A stretch of 64,000 bases of DNA. Source: Calliopum simillimum (lineage: Eukaryota > Arthropoda > Insecta > Diptera > Lauxaniidae). The stretch covers positions 67,108,569-67,172,568 of the forward strand of contig OX638368.1 in NCBI GenBank assembly GCA_951812925.1, written 5' to 3'. The position numbers and the translations under genes were made by a program. A model generated the notes under the pieces. That model had not been told where the DNA came from, did no database searches, and saw only the letters and a list, made by a program, of their open reading frames with translations. This document shows, piece after piece, positions 10,990 to 21,512 of the stretch (the first letter of the stretch is position 1; each line of letters starts with the position of its first letter).

Positions 10990-11083
10990 CGCCCAGGCCA
11001 AAAAACACAAAAAGTTTTCAAACTTGCAATTTTTCAATTATAATTAATTTAGTGAAATAAATATAATTATAATTACAACAAAA

Positions 11084-11130
11084 ATAGTCTGATGAGTCTT
11101 TGTGGCGAAAGACGAAACATATGTCACTGT
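11084..11130 (+). ncRNA. Hammerhead ribozyme 3 (right arm)
   Basis: Stem I strand ATAGT (11084-11088), CTGATGA (11089-11095), stem II GTCTTT (11096-11101) with AAAGAC (11108-11113) and a GTGGCG loop, GAAA (11114-11117), stem III ACATATGT, cleavage triplet GTC ending at 11125, stem I strand ACTGT. The stem I pairs are U-A, G-C, A-U, U-G and A-U. Compared with ribozyme 1 the stem II loop differs but both stems are kept, which supports selection for structure or recent common origin. Confidence 0.85.
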
Positions 11131-11378
11131 AGCCGTGTTTTTAATCCGTTCCTTGATTTGTTATAATTATGTGTTAGAAAATGCATTGATAGATTTATAT
11201 GTAAATCGATCTTTGGAAATATATGACTAAAAGTTCAATTAAAAAAAATCAATTTATAATAATAATGTTTTTGCATTAATTTATGCAGAATTATTCGAGA
11301 TATCCCATAACCTTTGCTTTAGCGTATTTTTTCGAATGACCACTCTCATTTATTTTAAAAATATTTTTATATTTGTAG

Positions 11379-11478
11379 GATGGCCATGTTGGATTAAACT
11401 TTGTTTCGGAAGATGAGTGTGATTCTTTTTTTAGAGCTGTGGATACTACAATTGAAACACGTAATAGAAAGAAGCTGG
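11379..11478 (+). CDS. WASp: WASp exon: C-terminal end of WH1/EVH1 domain
   Basis: A 100-nt exon follows a TTTGTAG acceptor and ends at a GG/GTATGT donor. It encodes 33 residues (DGHVGLNFVSEDECDSFFRA...) that match the last beta-strand and the C-terminal helix of the WASP-family WH1 domain, which binds WIP/verprolin. It ends in phase 1; the last G joins the first two bases of the exon at 33488 to make a Glu codon, restoring the 'RNRKKLEKRNRPK' junction expected of the family. The preceding WH1 exon is not seen in the window and should lie to the left. Confidence 0.85.
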
Positions 11479-12005
11479 GTATGTTTTCAAAAGTTTAAGG
11501 TTTATATAAATGTTGGAGCTGTTCAAAAATGCGATTTTTTTGGGAACGCCGAAATTTTGAAAATATAATTCATTAGAAGAAGTTTAGTCCATATTTCGGT
11601 GAAAATTTAAACTTTCAGAACTTGCGCTGCTTGCTTGAAGCCTCGTACTTTTGTTAATTTTTAGTAAATTTTGGAGGTTTTTTAATTTTTTTTATACTTT
11701 ACAGTTCATATTTAAAAAAAAAAAACGGATTTTTCTAAATCTGACCAAGATTATGCAACCATTTTTTTTAAGTTCTTAAGACCATTTGTTTACCTTAAAC
11801 TAAGACGTAAACATTTACAAAAATCCTGAGTTTGCCTCAAAAATATAAGTAAATCTTCATTGGTTTTAGCGACCATAGTGTCATATTATTAGTATATAAA
11901 TGCATTTTCCAACAATATATTTATAAAGAAAATATTTAACCCATTATAAACCGAAAAAAGCGGGAAACGTGTAAAATTTATTCATACCTAAAAAATTTAA
12001 CGTTA

Positions 12006-12410
12006 TTGAAGAATAGCTGTCTATATTACAGTAATCTTAACACTGAGAGTGTTACCGCCAATAATCAGGTAAAATTATTACCAATAGCTCAGCCCACTAA
12101 CGATTGTCCGTTATCTCCGCCCATGCAAGCCATGAATGCGGTTGTTAGCCCTAAGGCTCCTATTCCTTTGAGGTCTTTACCTAGAATAAGCCCCAATTTC
12201 ATTTCACGATTGCACCCCGACACAACATGTGACAATGTAAAAGATTTTAAAAGACAAAATAATATCATTTCTTCTGACGCCTTTTTGTCTTTTTAAAAAA
12301 GTTGGCAATAAAACAGTCATGCGTCATTCATAATTATATCGGCTTCGTCTAATTTCGATGCCATTATTAATTCAAGTTTGTGGGTTGATAACACTAGTTT
12401 ACAGCAAAAA
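12006..12410 (+). pseudogene. LINE-A, ORF1 C-terminal part
   Basis: An open frame (12006-12296) with a Pro-rich stretch is followed, after a frameshift, by a segment reading ASSNFDAIINSSLWVDNT. This resembles the C-terminal end of CR1/jockey-type ORF1, which closes with an 'S-L-W' motif (compare LINE-E: SSLWPPKVMV). The sequence stops where the foldback begins near 12395, and LINE-A resumes at about 15905 with ORF2. It is a broken LINE copy on the + strand, the same strand as WASp. Confidence 0.55.
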
Positions 12411-13612
12411 TGTGATCTTATTGCCACTATAAAATTCTTATGTAAAATGACTTATTGATTGCGAAAATAATTTTTTTTTCCTACGGATACGTTTTCGAGA
12501 AATCCCCCTTTTCCTGTTTTTGAAGAGGGGATAAAGATGATCTCATATAATTTCAGATATCTCGTAAGCCAGTAAAGCCAACTTAACGTGTAACGAACGA
12601 AAGGTTGTACAATTTTACCTAAACGCCTCATACTTCACTTTTCGATCAGTTATTTAATTTCGAAAAATTTTGATTTTTTCTATTGAAAAATCGAAAAAAA
12701 GTTTTGCAATTGGGATATTATCTTGAAAAAAAAAAAAAAATTCGGTAAAAATAAAAAAACTTCATTGAGCAAAAGTCCAAGGAACTCCAATAAAAAGAAG
12801 GTACTAACCGAGAAAATCGATGGATAAATAACGGAGTAATAACCGATTAAGTGAAAATACCAAAATTCAAATTTTACTCTATTTTTGTACTTTTCCTTGC
12901 ATATGGTAGCCCAGGAAAATTAGACGAAAAAAGAGCGAAATAATTCCAAGTGAATTTTTTTCACCGGAATTATCTTTATTTATGAGTGATAAATAAAGTG
13001 TGAAAAATCCATTGCAAAGTCGTGTGCGCATAAAAAGTTATTTAGGCTCAAAAGTCGCTAAAATCAGTTTTTTGCAAATATCTCGCTAATGCTAACTGTT
13101 ACAGAAAAACTTTGGCATATTAAAAAATCTTAATTTTTAAATTGTAATAACTTTTCAGTAAAGAGCTAAACAAATAAAATAAAAATACCATTTAAAAGAT
13201 AATTTAATTTTCTATACACCGTATTAAATTTTTTTTTTCGAGCTACTCATGGCCTGAAAAATATTTTTGAAAAACCGTTAAGATCTCGAAAGTTCTGGGT
13301 TTTTGAAGGATATCTCCGAATCGGTAAGTACTACGATGAAAAGTAAACAGACCAATTTTGTAGAGAATCACAAGATCTACAAAAAAAATGCTGTATGTGT
13401 ACACATAAAAGTAATCGTATAGAAAATATTCAATAAAAAGGCTTTTTTTTTTGGATGATGTCCAGGGATAAAGGAACATTCAGAAGGGAGTATAGCCGTT
13501 TACATTCCTTAATTTTAGTGCTAAGGATTATTTTGACCTTATCGAATAGAACGACTGCATCATAGCTGAGCCCCCTATGCTGCAAAATATCAGTAGCAAT
13601 TAGTTTCAAGAG

Positions 13613-13822
13613 ATGATTAAAGATAGAAACACACCTTTTTTGGAAATATCAAATTTTCCATGTCACAGTCAAGCAGTGGAAAGAGCCGTAAGAATGGTTA
13701 CCGAGGTTTCTGTGGTTGGGCAAATTGCACAGGATGATGTGATAAGGGCGAAGATTGAAGCCCGAAAAACGATTCTATCCTTCGACAATAAATCGATGTA
13801 TAAAAAGATAAAAGCAGAATAA
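13613..13822 (+). pseudogene. Fragment of a transposase-like protein (NFPCHSQAVER motif)
   Basis: The 69-residue frame contains NFPCHSQAVERAVRMVTEVS followed by IRAKIEARKTI. From memory, a 'PCH-[ST]-QAVER' block of this kind recurs at the C-terminal end of a group of uncharacterised transposon-associated proteins in arthropods. No catalytic residues are included and both ends are truncated. I do not know the superfamily. The neighbouring 13480-13610 and 13825-13990 stretches have no clear coding continuation. Confidence 0.4.
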
Positions 13823-14560
13823 GTAGAGTGAGAGATTTTTTTACATACATACGTATTACTTAAATTGGAAAAATTAGTGGCAAGTTTCTAAGAAATTAAC
13901 GAAATATTTAAATGACCAAAGGTGGATTTCCATCTTTAATCATCTTTTGAAGCTTATTGCTACTGATATTTTGAAGCATAGGCGGCTCAGCAATGATGCA
14001 CGTCCTTCCAGATATCTGATTCCGAAAATATTTTTTCGTCTATTTATGTAATCCAAGGAGAAAATTTACCGTATTTGGTTAATAACGATTTCATAAAATA
14101 TATATTCATAAAATTCAAGGCTCAGTTTCTGCCTGAAGATATTATTCAATGTGAAATATATTTTAATAGATTGTTTAAAAAGTCCAAGGAAAACATTTTC
14201 CGAACAAGTCTGATAGCGATTTTGAAAAAATGGAAAAGTTATATTTTTTGGAAAATATGTCTATTTTGGCCCAAGTTCTCAAACTTTAAGGCCCAAGAGG
14301 CAGCACAAGATATTATTCAATTTCAAAATAATTTTGCATGCTAATTAATAAACCCGAATGACAACTTTTCCGCACTAGGCTCTTATTAATTTCGAAAATT
14401 TGTATTTTTCGGCCCGCCCTACTACACATATTAAGTAAATACTTAAGACTACAATATTCTGAGCTCATCTGCAGTTTTAAATAATTTTTTAGGTCACAAT
14501 TTCAAATTGAAATCTGTCCCCTAGTTTTGGGAAAATAAATTTCTTCAAAGCATTATGTTA

Positions 14561-15344
14561 TTGGGTGTACAACTTAAAAACCGGAATTTTTTAGCGAAAT
14601 TTGATGCTTTATTGTGGGAAAAATGTTACAATATATTTTATTCAAAGTATTGTCCATTGGAAGCTACAACATTTCCCCATCTTTCAGGCAATTTATGAAC
14701 TCCATCCCAAAAAAATTGCGCCGGCTTGGCGGCCAAAAATGAATCTATCCAATTTTTGATACCTTGAACTTAAGTGAAGCATATTCCTGATAGGGCATTC
14801 TGCATCGATCGGAACAAATGGTAGTCTGATGGTGCAAGGTCTGGGCTATAAAGCGGGTGAGGCAAAATTTCCCATCCGTTGTTTTCCGTTGTTTTCCAGG
14901 TAATTTTTGACTGGGGCAGCAATATGTGGCCGAGCGTTGTCATGATGAAAAATTACCTTGGCACCATGGATATTTGCCTTTGGCTGGGAAGGTCCTGGTT
15001 CTCCGGGCTTCATATATGAATGTTTGCGTTTCGGGTTGTCGTAATGGATCCATTTTTCATCCCCAGGCACGATCCGATGCAAAAGTGACTTTTGGCAGCA
15101 GTTTTCTTTGCAAAAAAATGACCCACTAGAACCCCCCGCAAATGCTGTCTTTTTCTCCAATTTTCGAAGTTATTCATCGTGAAAAATAATAATGATGCAC
15201 ACAAGATAAAATTGTTTTGTTGACTAATTTTGACAGCTGTCAAATGTACCTTCAAAATGACATATATATAAAGTTCGAGCTTTCACGATATTTGTTAGTA
15301 CGGACATCCACCGTCAAATTCCGGTTTTTAAGTTGTACACCCAA
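14561..15344 (-). mobile_element. Deleted mariner element with intact TIRs and TA TSD
   Basis: TIRs TTGGGTGTACAACTTAAAAA at 14561 and the inverse ending at 15344 are flanked by TA on both sides (14559-60, 15345-46), the mariner/Tc1 signature. At 784 bp it is well short of the usual 1.3 kb. The encoded transposase lacks N-terminal and central parts. Confidence 0.9.
14846..15160 (-). pseudogene. Mariner transposase remnant
   Basis: The frame includes VPGDEKWIHYDNPKRKHSYM (first catalytic Asp region of mariner) and then jumps, through an internal deletion of roughly 50 residues, to [12 protein letters not shown] (second catalytic Asp region). The third Asp block ([17 protein letters not shown]) can be seen out of frame to the left, near 14840. 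The DNA-binding N-terminus is also deleted. The order and spacing support the mariner DD34D family. It is inactive. Confidence 0.85.
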
Positions 15345-15986
15345 TACTACTGCATGGTACTACTGTATCAGTCAATAGACTGCAATACACATGCACTAAT
15401 TCTGATCACTATCCATCAACCAAAGGTTATCATGTCCAGACGCGTCCAAAAAAAAATCTGTTTGCGTTTTATAGGACAGTGTATAAACAAAAACAGTTTT
15501 TTTTTTTAAAATTATGGTCACAAACGTGGCACTCGGTATTCCCAGGTAGTACATTTTATTTTATGCATGAAACAATTTTTTTGTAAGATTTGCATACATG
15601 ACCCTAAATTCTTTCGGAAAAATGTGGAACTCAAAAGCGTGCTTTACAATGAGCGATAAACTACAAAAATGTCACAAACGTGGCGCATCAAAAATGTCAC
15701 AAACGTGGAATCACCCATATCTGTAATTAAGTATATGAGTTCATCTTTTTCCTACCTTTAAAAACAGGAAAGGGAGGATTTCTCGAAAACGTATCCGTAG
15801 AAAAAAAAAATTATTTTCGCAATCAATAAGTCATTTTACGTAAGAATTTTATAGTGGCAATCAGATCACAGAAAAAAATAATTTATTTGTAAACTAGTGT
15901 AATTTATATATTTCTGAGTCAGAGCTCAAATTCAATAATAAGATTTCCAAAAACGCTAAGGGCTCTATTCAAAAAAACTAGATAGA

Positions 15987-16337
15987 TTGTCCCTTTACTA
16001 TCAAAATGTAATAGGGCTACGTTCTAAGACGCATGAAGTTTTTTTAGAAACTCAGAATTTCTCTGACGACATTATTATTTTTACTGAAACTTGGTTAAGC
16101 AGAAATATACTTAGTTCGGAGTTCTTTGACCATAGTTTCAATGTTTTTAGAAGAGATAGATATGAGCATGATTTCTCCTCTGTTGGCGGAGGTGTTCTTA
16201 TGGCTATCAAAAATTATTTGACTAGTTCATTGTTCGAAGTATTTTATGCGTCTGACTTGGAGATTATCTACGTTAAAGTTTTGCTTAGAAACCCTGTTTA
16301 TACATTTTAAATGCTAATATACCTCCTTTTAGTAGTA
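15987..16337 (+). pseudogene. LINE-A, ORF2 endonuclease N-terminal part
   Basis: The frame reads LYYQNVIGLRSKTHEVF, then IIIFTETWLS and GGGVLMAI, the N-terminal APE-type endonuclease signatures of CR1/jockey LINEs (catalytic Asn in QN, Glu in TETW). It is cut by the TIR element at 16338. Immediately after that element, at 17221, the LINE frame resumes with TEVYDNTVRH for about 15 residues and then degenerates. No RT domain is found nearby, so this copy is truncated. Confidence 0.75.
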
Positions 16338-17220
16338 GGGTAAGGGAGGGAAATATGGACCACCCATCTTTCTTTTTTAAATAAAACCCAAAATACATAA
16401 AACAAAACAATTTATTTTATGTCATTCAGTAAAGGAAACAATTTGCCTTTATTCTGATGCACTTTTAGATAAATGTCTCATCAGGATAAAGAAAAAAAAT
16501 TATAAAACTGAAAATACTCAAAATGAAGATTAAAAAAAGTGTAATGTAATATGGACCATATAGTCCATTTGGTACAGAAGTTGCATATAAAATGTCACTT
16601 CCACATACGTCATATTTTTCATGACTCCAAGAACGTCAGATTACACATTCAACCCAAAATTCGCCACGGCGATCTTCTGAGTAAAGGGTATTACATTTTA
16701 TGCATTTTTCATCTTTTTTCCCTTTGTAGTTAACGAATTACATATAATGACCATCAGACTCGTCATGAAAACTGCAACTAGATTCCCCATCTGAAAAAGA
16801 TGATAAATACATTTGTTTTTGAGGCTTTTTTCTTTGGTGGTCCATATTACCCACAGCACGTGTTGGTGAAGGAAGTGGTTTTTTATCAAAAAGTCTTGTG
16901 GCTAATGAACAAATTTGTGCTCATAAATAATAAATAGTATTCACTGACTTTATATAATTAACCATTTATTTAAAAACGCGATGTCTTTAAAGTGAAATAA
17001 TGAAATATACTCACTAGAAAAAAAATTATCACTGATCTTTTTTTTAGAAAAATCAACTTTACAGAAACATGCGACTTCACCAAACGCTAAAATCGCCCTA
17101 TTATGAGCTTTAGGTATTAGCGTTAAGTTTGAACATGAATAACGGTAAATCCTATGTATGCAGTGGGAAATAACCGTGTGGTCTATATTACCCGCGTAGT
17201 CCATATTTCCCTCCCTTACC
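16338..17220. mobile_element. TIR element inserted in LINE-A endonuclease
   Basis: Inverted ends GGGTAAGGGAGGGAAATATG at 16338 and its reverse complement ending at 17220. TA flanks both ends (16336-37, 17221-22), and removing the insert brings the two LINE-A coding pieces together. About 0.88 kb; minus-strand pieces of possible coding DNA (16700-16930) contain stops. Superfamily unknown; the TA target fits Tc1/mariner/pogo-like elements. Confidence 0.6.
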
Positions 17221-18048
17221 CTACTGAAGTATATGATAACACTGTTCGACACAAAAAAAAAACACATATAAAATCCAAAAAATTCTTAAAGTAGACGTTA
17301 AAAAAAAATACCCGTATCTCGTGGTTTTTCTCCAGCACGTCACATTTTTTTTTTAATCGATTTTTGAAGTTTTTTTATCCACTGTACATGAAAAAAACAA
17401 AAATACCGCATTCTTGTGTTAAATCGATGAATTTAATTATATGATCCTTACATTTGAGGTATATCATGTGTTGAGCAAACTTATGTAGGATATTGCGGAA
17501 AATATTTTTGTATAAAATTTTAACCCTGGGTAATTTTTGCCGTTTTCTTAATAAGAGTCAAAAATGACACCTAAAACAGGAAAATATTGAGTCAGAAATA
17601 TTTGCTATACAATTTCACTACTAGTTTCGAAACGACTCACGGCTATTAACTTGCATGGTTTTTTATCCCTTATTTAAAAAAAATTTTATTAAAAGCTTTA
17701 TATTTGATTTATAGCCTTTTTTTTCTAATTGGCTAAGTAGACTATTAGCTGTAGTAGCTAAACTCGATTACTATTATTATTATTGCTGAATTGAGGACTA
17801 TGAGTGCTTTAATCTGACATAAACATCGAGCCATCAAATAAAAAAAGTTTGAAGAGTTTTTCGATAAAAGTGTGACTTTTGACATTAAAACGAAACAAAA
17901 CCAATTTATTTGACATTCAATGAAATTCTAAATTTTCACCCTTTTCTGTGATGTATCATACATATGTCATATTTGTTTTGGTAACTATACCTATAGAGTT
18001 TTTTTTACCAGTGAAAAGAAAAGTTTTGTAGTAAATTAATAGCAACTA

Positions 18049-18150
18049 GTAAGGGTGTTACCTTTGGCCTGACCAAACATTAAATACCCTACACTATACA
18101 CAGTATTTTGAAGCTTTTGCTTATATGCGACGTGCCACACCCTCTTTTTT
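18049..18150. mobile_element. Truncated end of the Helitron-like family
   Basis: CTAGTAAGGGTG, GGCCTGACCAAACATTAAAT and the CTTTTGCTTATATG block match the first 100 bp of the copies at 8098 and 53711. The match stops after the first GTGCCAC block. Confidence 0.65.
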
Positions 18151-18529
18151 TAAACACCAAAAAGGATAAAAATCAGGAATTTCAGTGAATGTGAAATAAC
18201 GTGTTTGCATTGCGTTTTAATGTCCAAAATCTTGTTTTAAACAAAAAACTCTGAAAATTATCATTAAAATTCAAGTACATTTTAACTGATAGCTCGATGC
18301 TTTAGATTTATATGTCAGATAAAAGCCCTGATGATCCTCAATTAAAGGGCATTAAGATTACTTAAATTTTCAAAGCTGTTCTTAAATAACGCTAAATTTT
18401 TCAAATCTAAGTAGAATTTTCCAGGTTTCCCGCTTTTTTGGTCTAGAATAGGTTAAATAAATTCTTTGACCGCGGCCTTACAAGTACATAAAATAATATT
18501 TATCAGGGTTGCATTTAAAAAAACATAAT

Positions 18530-19762
18530 ATATACCACATTGGGTGGTATTAAAAAAAAAAATAAATAGGCAAACGAAATCGGTTAGGTCCCTGTTTCTA
18601 TACCTAAATCTCAACCGATTTGCTTGATTTTTTTTTGTTGGAAAGGTTGTGAGGAGGAGCAGTGCATAGGACTATATATTTTTTAAAGTGGGCGGTGCCA
18701 CGCCCTTAAATGAAAAAAACGCTCTCACAGCTAAACCGCTGCATCGATTTTAACGAAATTTGATACGGAGGTAGGGTTAGCATTAATGAACGATAATATG
18801 ACCACTATGTTTTCCAGTGGGCGGTGCCACGCCCCGAAATGAAAAAAATGGTCTCACGGCTAAACCGCTGCATAGATTTTAACGAAATTTGGTACGGAGG
18901 TAGAGTTAGCACTAAGGAACGATAATGTGGCCATTATGTTTTTCAGTGGGCGGTGCCACGCCCTTAAATGAAACAAACGCTCTCACAGCTAAACCGCTGC
19001 ATCGATTTTAACGAAATTTGGTGTGGAGATAAAGTTAGCACTAAGAAACGATAATATGACCATTATGTTTTTCAGTAGGGGGTGCCACGCCCTTAAATGA
19101 AAAAAATGGTCTCACGGCTAAACCGCTGCATCGATTTTAACGAAATTTGGTACAAAGGTAGAGTTAGCACTAAGGAACGATAATATGACCATTATGTTTT
19201 TCAGTGGGCGGTGCCACGCCCTTAAATGGAAAAAACGCTCTCACAGCTAAACCGCTGCATCGATTTTAACGAAATTTGGTATGGAGATAGGGATAACACT
19301 AAGGAACGATAATATGACCATTATGTTTTTCAGTGGGCGGTGTTACGCCCCTAAATGGAAAAAACGCTCTCACAGCTAAACCGCAGCATCGGTTTCAACG
19401 AAATTTGGAATGGAGGTAGGATTGGCACTAAGGAACGATAACATGACCATTATATTTTCAGTGGACAGTGCCACGCCCCTAAATGGAAAAAACCCTCTCA
19501 CGGCGAAAATACTGCATACGATTTTTATGAAATTTGGTATAGATATAGAGTTAGCACTATATAGCACGATAGCATGATTGATTTTTATGAATTTTGGTAT
19601 AGAAAGATATCAAAAACTGTTTGCTCTTTAGTAGGAGTTACACGCCTCTAAATGGAAAGTACGATATTGCAACTTAGCTGCTGCACCGATGCAGATAACC
19701 TGAACCCTAAGGAAGAATATTAAAAGCTTTTTGTGTTTTATCGACCAAGGAAGGGTATAAAA
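18530..19762. repeat. 129-bp minisatellite array (about 7 units), Helitron-like flanks
   Basis: The block GGCGGTGCCACGCCC starts at 18691, 18820, 18949, 19078, 19207 and 19336, a constant 129-bp period, then about 19463 in a diverged unit. Each unit has ACCGCTGCATCGATTTTAAC and ACGAAATTTGG. The array is bounded by short palindromes: TATACCACATTGGGTGGTAT at about 18531 and a GAAGGGTATAAAA end at about 19752. These resemble the ends of the Helitron-like copies, so this may be one element with an expanded central repeat. Confidence 0.8.
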
Positions 19763-19941
19763 ACTTTTTCCTTTGTTTTGTGGTCAAATCGAAATGGTCG
19801 AATTTCGGCCACAAGGCGAACTCGAGTAATAATTAAAAGACATAAAAAAACAGCTGATCACTGCTGCTACCGCTGACACTGCCACTGCGTTATTGTAAGT
19901 TGTACTGCCGCTGCCACTGTCACTGCCGCATTGTAATTCAG

Positions 19942-20106
19942 CTATATGTGGGACTTTTTTCTGTTCTCCCATTCAAAAAGAGACTTAGCATCAGTCATTA
20001 GGCCTTGGTAAGGTCTCCGCAAACTTTCTCTTGGCGCATTTTGCTTAAAGGAACCAACAATACCATCGCATGGCCCTTTTCCGTGAGATGTGGCAAAAAA
20101 TGTCAT
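19942..20106 (-). pseudogene. Fragment of transposon-associated protein (ATSHGKGPCDG motif)
   Basis: The minus-strand frame from ATG at 20106 to TAG at 19942 encodes 54 residues including FFATSHGKGPCDGIVGSFKQ and SLRRPYQGLMTDAKSLFEW. From memory, an 'F-A-T-S-H-G-K-G-x-C-D-G' block is common in uncharacterised arthropod proteins linked to mobile elements, and it may belong with the PCHSQAVER fragment at 13613. Upstream coding continuity is lost near 20110. It sits beside a MITE relic (19840-19945). Function unknown. Confidence 0.45.
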
Positions 20107-20810
20107 TCCGCGTCGAAACCGTATTGCAGCATGGCGTATTTGATTTTAAAAATCTTTCGAGGAATTTAAAATTATATAAATTACAAAAAAACTTACATAA
20201 TACGAAATATTGCATGTTCTGAAATGTTCAAAAAATCATTACTCCTATACAATTAAAGGTACCATCTTAGTTTTGAATTCATGTGGTAGGTGGTTTTGTC
20301 TTCATTTATAGAAAGATATTTTGCAAGGTCGAAAATAGGTAATATAACGTTTTTTGTCGTTTAGTACTAAAATATTAGTAAATTTAATACATTTTACCAA
20401 ACACGTAAAGATTTATTTTGTGCGAAAATCACTTTCTACAAATGGTCTAAACATGAAAATGGACTAAGAAATGTTCTAGTTATGGGCCATTTTGAGGTCG
20501 GAACTTTCTTTTAAGTTTCAAAAAATCACAACTTCTAAACCTCGAGACATACCATTTTTCCCTTTTGCATATGAAAGGTGAATTTTTTTTTTCAAAAAAT
20601 ATATTTTGGAAAGTCAAAAAAAGTAACCAACGCACAGTAATTTTATTAAACAATTTTGCTACCATTTAAGCACCTTGTTTGACTTAAAATTTTAAATAGA
20701 CTAAGCCTTAGACTGGCCCTATGCTCCTAGGAGTTAAAGGAGAATACAAGCCAATTTTAATACAGTTTTTAGTGGTTATAAAAGTTGTAAGGCATGTATA
20801 TTAGGGTGGG

Positions 20811-21512
20811 CCAAATTGTATGGACGAAATTTTATCGACCTCGGCTACCCCCCTATGTGAAAGTTCATTCAATTCTATGAATATTTGCCCAAGAAACTAT
20901 ATCTCTGCGTTCAACTTTAGTTCGGCGCATTTTTGATCCAAAATTTTACCATTCATTAATATTTTCTTTATTTTCATACTAAATTTTAAAAATTTTTATA
21001 AAGACAAAAGTAATGTCATTATATGATTTGGCTGGTATTCTGTCAGTAATCAATTAAATTGGGTTCTGTTTGCATAAAAATTCACTTGATGATGTGGAAT
21101 TGATGCTATATATTTAAAAAACTGATATGGGTCAAATGGCCGATTATTATGACCGACTTTCAAAATAAACGATTCATATTTTTGGATGACTTTTTTCAAA
21201 CAAACACCAACCTAGGCTGAAAGTTCATCCAATTCTATGAATATTTGCCCAAGCAACCATACCTCAACGTTCAACTTTAGTTCGGCGCATTTTCGATTCA
21301 AAATTTTACCTTGCATTTAATATTTATTTTTATGCTTAGTTTTCAAAATTCCTATAGAGACAAAAGTAATATCATATCTGTTTTTACGAAAAGTTTACTT
21401 GATAGCGTGGAATTGATTATATTTATTCCAAAAAATTATATCGGTCAAATAACCGATTTATTATAAACGATTCATATTTTTACATGGATTTTTTCAAATC
21501 GGCCCACTCTAA
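20811..21512. mobile_element. TIR element with internal duplication of about 360 bp
   Basis: Ends TTAGGGTGGGCCAAATTG and, inverted, CAAATCGGCCCACTCTAA, flanked by TGTATA on both sides (20805-20810 and 21513-21518), a candidate 6-bp TSD. The segment beginning GAAAGTTCATYCAATTCTAT is present twice, near 20859 and 21218. No ORF. Superfamily unknown. Confidence 0.6.

Larger units (their letters stand above)
9938..11268. mobile_element. Inverted-repeat element with tRNA-like heads and hammerhead ribozymes
   Basis: Two arms of about 350 bp (9938-10290 and 10905-11268) are near-perfect inverted repeats. Each carries, in order from the inner side, a tRNA-like segment with pol III A and B boxes, an AT-rich linker and a hammerhead ribozyme. 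The 615-bp spacer holds a third, diverged unit of the same order on the + strand. No ORF of note is present. Known homes of hammerheads include Penelope-like elements, retrozymes and the Schistosoma Sm-alpha SINE-like family; this arrangement is closest in logic to the last. The family assignment is inference. Confidence 0.7.
12395..15905. mobile_element. Foldback element interrupting LINE-A
   Basis: The arms contain matching inverted sequences. The block TGATCTTATTGCCACTATAA near 12412 and the TTTTCGAGAAATCC block near 12490 recur reversed near 15870 and 15785. The pair ACACTAGTTTACA at 12395 and its inverse at about 15893-15905 mark the outer limits. The interior holds a deleted mariner (14561-15344), a transposase-like ORF (13613) and repeats shared with 23060-23210 and 35886-35965. 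The single element may itself be composite. Confidence 0.55.

Noticed and set aside
10912..11010. Functional tRNA gene
   Set aside because: A and B boxes fit, but the repeat copies, the lack of a clear cloverleaf and the link to a ribozyme argue for a tRNA-derived repeat.
1..11378. Upstream WH1 exon of WASp
   Set aside because: I looked for sequence encoding the earlier part of WH1 ending before a donor and found none; it is probably left of the window.
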